This document shows, one piece after another, positions 6,943-9,405 of a stretch of DNA of 9,405 bases (positions are counted from its first letter, which is position 1; each line of letters starts with the position of its first letter). The notes below the pieces were generated by a model. That model was not told where the DNA came from. It worked only from the letters and a program-made list of their open reading frames with translations, and ran no database searches. A program made the position numbers and the translations under genes. Location of the stretch: positions 1-9,405 of the forward strand of contig CAMWKN010000028.1 of NCBI GenBank assembly GCA_947174825.1, read 5' to 3'. The stretch comes from an uncultured Clostridium sp. (GTDB lineage: Bacteria > Bacillota_A > Clostridia > Lachnospirales > Lachnospiraceae).

Positions 6943-8028
6943 ATGAATCGTTCTATGGATAAGTTTCGGATACCACAGGGGATTTTCTTGCTGTCTAATG
7001 TGTTACTGATCTTTTTGCCAGTTGTAACGATATGGCAGGAAAATTATCCGGAACAAGTATATTCACAATTATCATTTGTCCAGGGATATTTGATATCGCG
7101 AACCGGAGTCGGTGCATCACCGGCATCCGGCTTCGCCCCTTTTATGACTGTTTTATTGGTAGTTCTGCCGTTAGTTTTGGCGATATTTGCAGGTGTCTGT
7201 ACTCTGGTAGAACAGTTTTATGGGAAATATGTCAGAGTTGCCGGTGTGGTGTCTTTATGTCTTTATTTATGCCAGTTTTTTGTTGGAACTATTTTTTTGT
7301 GGCCAAAACGCTTAAATACAGCCCAGCAGTATCATCGTGGAATTGGTATGTGGTTACTGTTGTTGGTCGTTCTTGTTTCTCTGGCAATGTATGTGATTCC
7401 AATGGTTTCGTTTTCACGTAAGGCTAAGAATGGTAAGCATACAGCAATGGCTGCTGCGCCATATTCTTCCTTACAGTCGGGGAAAACGGTAGCGGGGGAG
7501 GCATTGGGGATGCCGTCTGTGCCTAGAAAAGCAGTCTCTTCTTTTTCGGATGAAGATGGCGTATCTTATACACAGACGGATCCGATGAGACAGATACCTC
7601 ATATAGAGAGCCATACCATATCTCAAACACAGACAGAAATTAATTTGCCTCTGGAAAGTATTGCAGTTGCTGTAGAAGCAAAGCGAGAAGAAACAGAAGT
7701 GGCAGCGGCTTCGCCAAGAGGTGTCATGGTTGGGATAGCAGGTGTATTTGCAGGCAAGGAAATAGCTTTCGGAGATGGGGAAACCCTGCGTCTGGGTAGA
7801 GATTTGGCAAATGATCTGGTCTTTACCAATGCATCTCATATTAGTAGAAATCATTGTCTGATAACCTGGTATGCGCAGAAACGGAAATATTATGTAGAAG
7901 ATCGATCCAGTAATGGTTGTTTTATCAATGGGGCACCAACCAGACTGCCTAAAAATGTTGAGATTGCGCTGGAACCGGGAACATTGATTGATATTGGGGA
8001 TCGGACGAATCGATTTCGTCTGGAGTAG
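6943..8028 (+). CDS. Four-helix membrane protein with cytoplasmic FHA domain
   Basis: Predicted membrane-anchored phosphothreonine reader of 361 residues. Four hydrophobic helices are visible: about 11-31 (FLLSNVLLIFLPVV), 64-87 (MTVLLVVLPLVLAIFAGV), 97-120 (VVSLCLYLCQFFVGTIFL) and 133-157 (WLLLLVVLVSLAMYVIP). The even helix number and the basic stretch FSRKAKNGKH just after helix 4 place both ends inside the cell. A variable linker (about 165-255) rich in Ser, Thr and Gln leads to a C-terminal FHA domain (about 260-361). This FHA has the full pocket signature: GR (285-286), SRNH (301-304) and SSNG (322-325). No enzyme domain is present. It probably recruits phosphorylated kinase or scaffold protein to the membrane (inference). 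The gap from the previous gene is 73 nt with no clear promoter or terminator, so it likely belongs to the same operon. An ATG at 6931 would add four residues. Confidence 0.88.
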   Translation: MNRSMDKFRIPQGIFLLSNVLLIFLPVVTIWQENYPEQVYSQLSFVQGYLISRTGVGASPASGFAPFMTVLLVVLPLVLAIFAGVCTLVEQFYGKYVRVAGVVSLCLYLCQFFVGTIFLWPKRLNTAQQYHRGIGMWLLLLVVLVSLAMYVIPMVSFSRKAKNGKHTAMAAAPYSSLQSGKTVAGEALGMPSVPRKAVSSFSDEDGVSYTQTDPMRQIPHIESHTISQTQTEINLPLESIAVAVEAKREETEVAAASPRGVMVGIAGVFAGKEIAFGDGETLRLGRDLANDLVFTNASHISRNHCLITWYAQKRKYYVEDRSSNGCFINGAPTRLPKNVEIALEPGTLIDIGDRTNRFRLE

Positions 8029-8054
8029 CGGTGTATTAGTACGACGGTTAATGT

Positions 8055-8083
8055 TTGCTTATGCGTTGCATTAGGGTTACAAT
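8055..8083 (+). promoter_or_regulatory. Possible internal promoter before the membrane kinase
   Basis: TTGCTT (8055-8060) and TACAAT (8078-8083) are separated by exactly 17 nt in the 81-nt gap before the last gene. The -10 box matches five of six consensus bases, but the -35 box matches only its first three. Transcription would start near 8090, just before the ribosome-binding site. It could give the second kinase extra expression beyond read-through from the operon. Confidence 0.35.
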
Positions 8084-8100
8084 AGTTTGCTGTATGCGTA

Positions 8101-8107
8101 AGGAGGG
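8101..8107 (+). promoter_or_regulatory. Shine-Dalgarno AGGAGGG choosing the start at 8116
   Basis: The GGAGG core (8102-8106) is only 3 nt from the ATG at 8110 but 9 nt from the in-frame ATG at 8116. The second spacing is normal, so 8116 is the preferred start; 8110 would add two residues. Confidence 0.65.
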
Positions 8108-8115
8108 ATATGAAA

Positions 8116-9384
8116 ATGGCTGAGTTGTGTTTGAATTGTTTCCAGCTCAAAGGTCAGTCGAGGATTTGTCCGAATTGTGGCTTTGCAGAGGGCGCAGATC
8201 CGGCACAGCCATATTATTTATCTCCTGGCACTGTGTTGGGCAAACATTTCATTGTAGGAACCGTGATCGGCGTAGGAAATTACGGGATTACCTATCGTTG
8301 TTATGACAGCACTCTGGGAGTTGTGGTAGCTGTTAAAGAATTCTTTCCGATGGGATTCGTATCCAGAGCTGCCGGAGAGAAGCGGGTTTGGCTTCTGACG
8401 CAAAATCAGGGGCACCAGTATCGGGATAAAGTGCAGCGTTTTCTGATGGAGGCACGCAGCATTGCCAGATTTGGAAAGGCAAAGGACATTGTTAATGTCT
8501 ACGATTTTTTTGAAGAAAATAATACAGCCTATATTATTATGGAATATGTGGATGATCCTCTATTGCAGGATTATCTGGAACAGTGTGGGCGATTGGATGC
8601 AGAGACAGCGTGTAAGATTACAGAATCTATTATAGAAGCTGTAAAAAAATTGCATGCCATAGGAATTATTCACAGAGATGTCAGTCCGGATAATATTTTT
8701 ATCGCAGCGGATTATTCCATTAAATTGTTTGATTTTGGATCCGCGCATATAGAGGATTCCCAGACTATTGAGGAGAAAGTGATTAAACCTGGCTATACGG
8801 CACCAGAGCAATATGCAGATGTGGAGGAGAACCAGGGATTTTATACAGATATTTATTCTATTGGGGCAATTCTGTATCACATGCTTACAGGAGTCCCGCC
8901 ACAGGATGGTCGGGAACGGTATCATCAGGATACTTTACGGTCTCCGTTGGAAACCGGCATCAGAATTGATTCGTCACTGGACCGGGTTGTTATGGAAGCC
9001 ATGGCGGTGCGGACAGAGCTGCGTATTCAGAATATGAATCAACTTAGTGATGCCTTACATGGACGCAGACGGGCAGAATATCCGCAGGAAAAGATAGAGC
9101 GTCAAAGGCGTACCCGTGGCTGGATTGCCATGGTGTCTGTTTTATTGGTGATTGCCATTGGTGTTGGAGGAACGCTGGTGTACAATGCTGTGCATGGAGC
9201 GAAAAATATTATGTTTGATACCAAGGTTACCGCAGACACCTTGACAGTATGGGTAGATAGCCAGGGAATGCTGGGAACCTTGCGGGAAGTTGTATCAGAG
9301 ATGCAGGAGATTTCTGAGAGTGACTCTAAGGTAATACGCAGGATGAAAGAAGAAAATAAAAATGTTCAATATAATATCTGCTAG
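8116..9384 (+). CDS. Membrane-anchored zinc-ribbon Ser/Thr protein kinase
   Basis: Hanks-type Ser/Thr kinase of 422 residues. The N-terminal zinc ribbon has CLNC (Cys5, Cys8) and CPNC (Cys18, Cys21). The kinase domain spans about 43-318, with glycine loop GVGNYG (52-57), ATP lysine in AVKEFFP (Lys74), likely helix-C Glu112, HRDVSPDN (Asp188, Asn193), DFG (206-208) and APEQ (229-232). All catalytic residues are intact. A basic juxtamembrane stretch (about 316-334) precedes one transmembrane helix (about 335-356), leaving about 66 residues outside the cell. The kinase core is paralogous to that of the first gene in the cassette (shared AVKEFFP, NNTAYI, HRD.SPDN, KPG and PEQY motifs), but a membrane helix replaces the FHA domain. 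The external part has a strand DTLTVWV, a helix and a second strand VQYNI, and then stops at TAG; it looks short for a sensor domain. The frame stays open for seven codons after the TAG to the window end. Confidence 0.9.
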   Translation: MAELCLNCFQLKGQSRICPNCGFAEGADPAQPYYLSPGTVLGKHFIVGTVIGVGNYGITYRCYDSTLGVVVAVKEFFPMGFVSRAAGEKRVWLLTQNQGHQYRDKVQRFLMEARSIARFGKAKDIVNVYDFFEENNTAYIIMEYVDDPLLQDYLEQCGRLDAETACKITESIIEAVKKLHAIGIIHRDVSPDNIFIAADYSIKLFDFGSAHIEDSQTIEEKVIKPGYTAPEQYADVEENQGFYTDIYSIGAILYHMLTGVPPQDGRERYHQDTLRSPLETGIRIDSSLDRVVMEAMAVRTELRIQNMNQLSDALHGRRRAEYPQEKIERQRRTRGWIAMVSVLLVIAIGVGGTLVYNAVHGAKNIMFDTKVTADTLTVWVDSQGMLGTLREVVSEMQEISESDSKVIRRMKEENKNVQYNIC

Positions 9385-9405
9385 GAGAACAAAGTTTTAT
9401 ACATA

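Noticed and set aside
1..9405. CRISPR array, tRNA or rRNA genes, insertion sequences, attachment sites.
   Set aside because: No spaced identical repeats, tRNA-like cloverleaf, transposase motif or terminal inverted repeats were seen; the only repeats are in-frame coding repeats in the scaffold gene.

Overview
The window reads as chromosomal DNA from a low-to-moderate GC Gram-positive anaerobe of the Clostridia, most likely a Lachnospiraceae-type gut bacterium. This is inferred from the strong GGAGG ribosome-binding sites, consensus sigma-A promoter elements, TTG starts, the BspA/Ig-like cell-surface protein, and the style of the zinc-ribbon kinase and FHA proteins. No species can be named from the sequence alone. 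All genes lie on the + strand.

Region 1 (1-2756): the 3' part of a large secreted surface protein whose start lies upstream. It has a series of bacterial Ig-like (BIG2-type) domains, a Pro/Thr/Gln linker, a short BspA-type leucine-rich repeat block and a very lysine-rich C-terminus. A Rho-independent terminator closes this unit.

Region 2 (2757-2963): a strong extended -10 sigma-A promoter drives a leader of about 144 nt with three predicted hairpins. The last hairpin can be drawn in an alternative fold that would mask the Shine-Dalgarno sequence of the next gene.

Region 3 (2964-9384): five co-directional genes make a Ser/Thr phospho-signalling cassette. In order they are: a soluble zinc ribbon-kinase-FHA protein; a PP2C phosphatase with a basic N-terminal tail; a zinc-ribbon protein with a very long acidic Pro/Ala/Glu-rich linker and a C-terminal FHA domain; a four-helix membrane protein with a cytoplasmic FHA domain; and a second zinc-ribbon kinase with one transmembrane helix. 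Gaps are 3, 15, 73 and 87 nt (using the starts chosen here), and a possible weaker promoter lies before the last gene. The working model is that the two kinases phosphorylate threonines (candidates are two Asp-rich Thr-Val sites in the linker protein), the three FHA domains read the phosphothreonines and gather the complex at the membrane, and PP2C resets it. The output of the pathway is not in the window. Related kinase/PP2C/FHA sets elsewhere control type VI or type VII secretion or cell-envelope processes, so flanking genes would be decisive.

The most unusual points are the number of reader, writer and eraser domains in one 6.4-kb run, the three separate N-terminal zinc ribbons, the structured leader, repeat expansion in the acidic linker, and a second kinase whose extracellular part stops after about 66 residues and looks unfinished.
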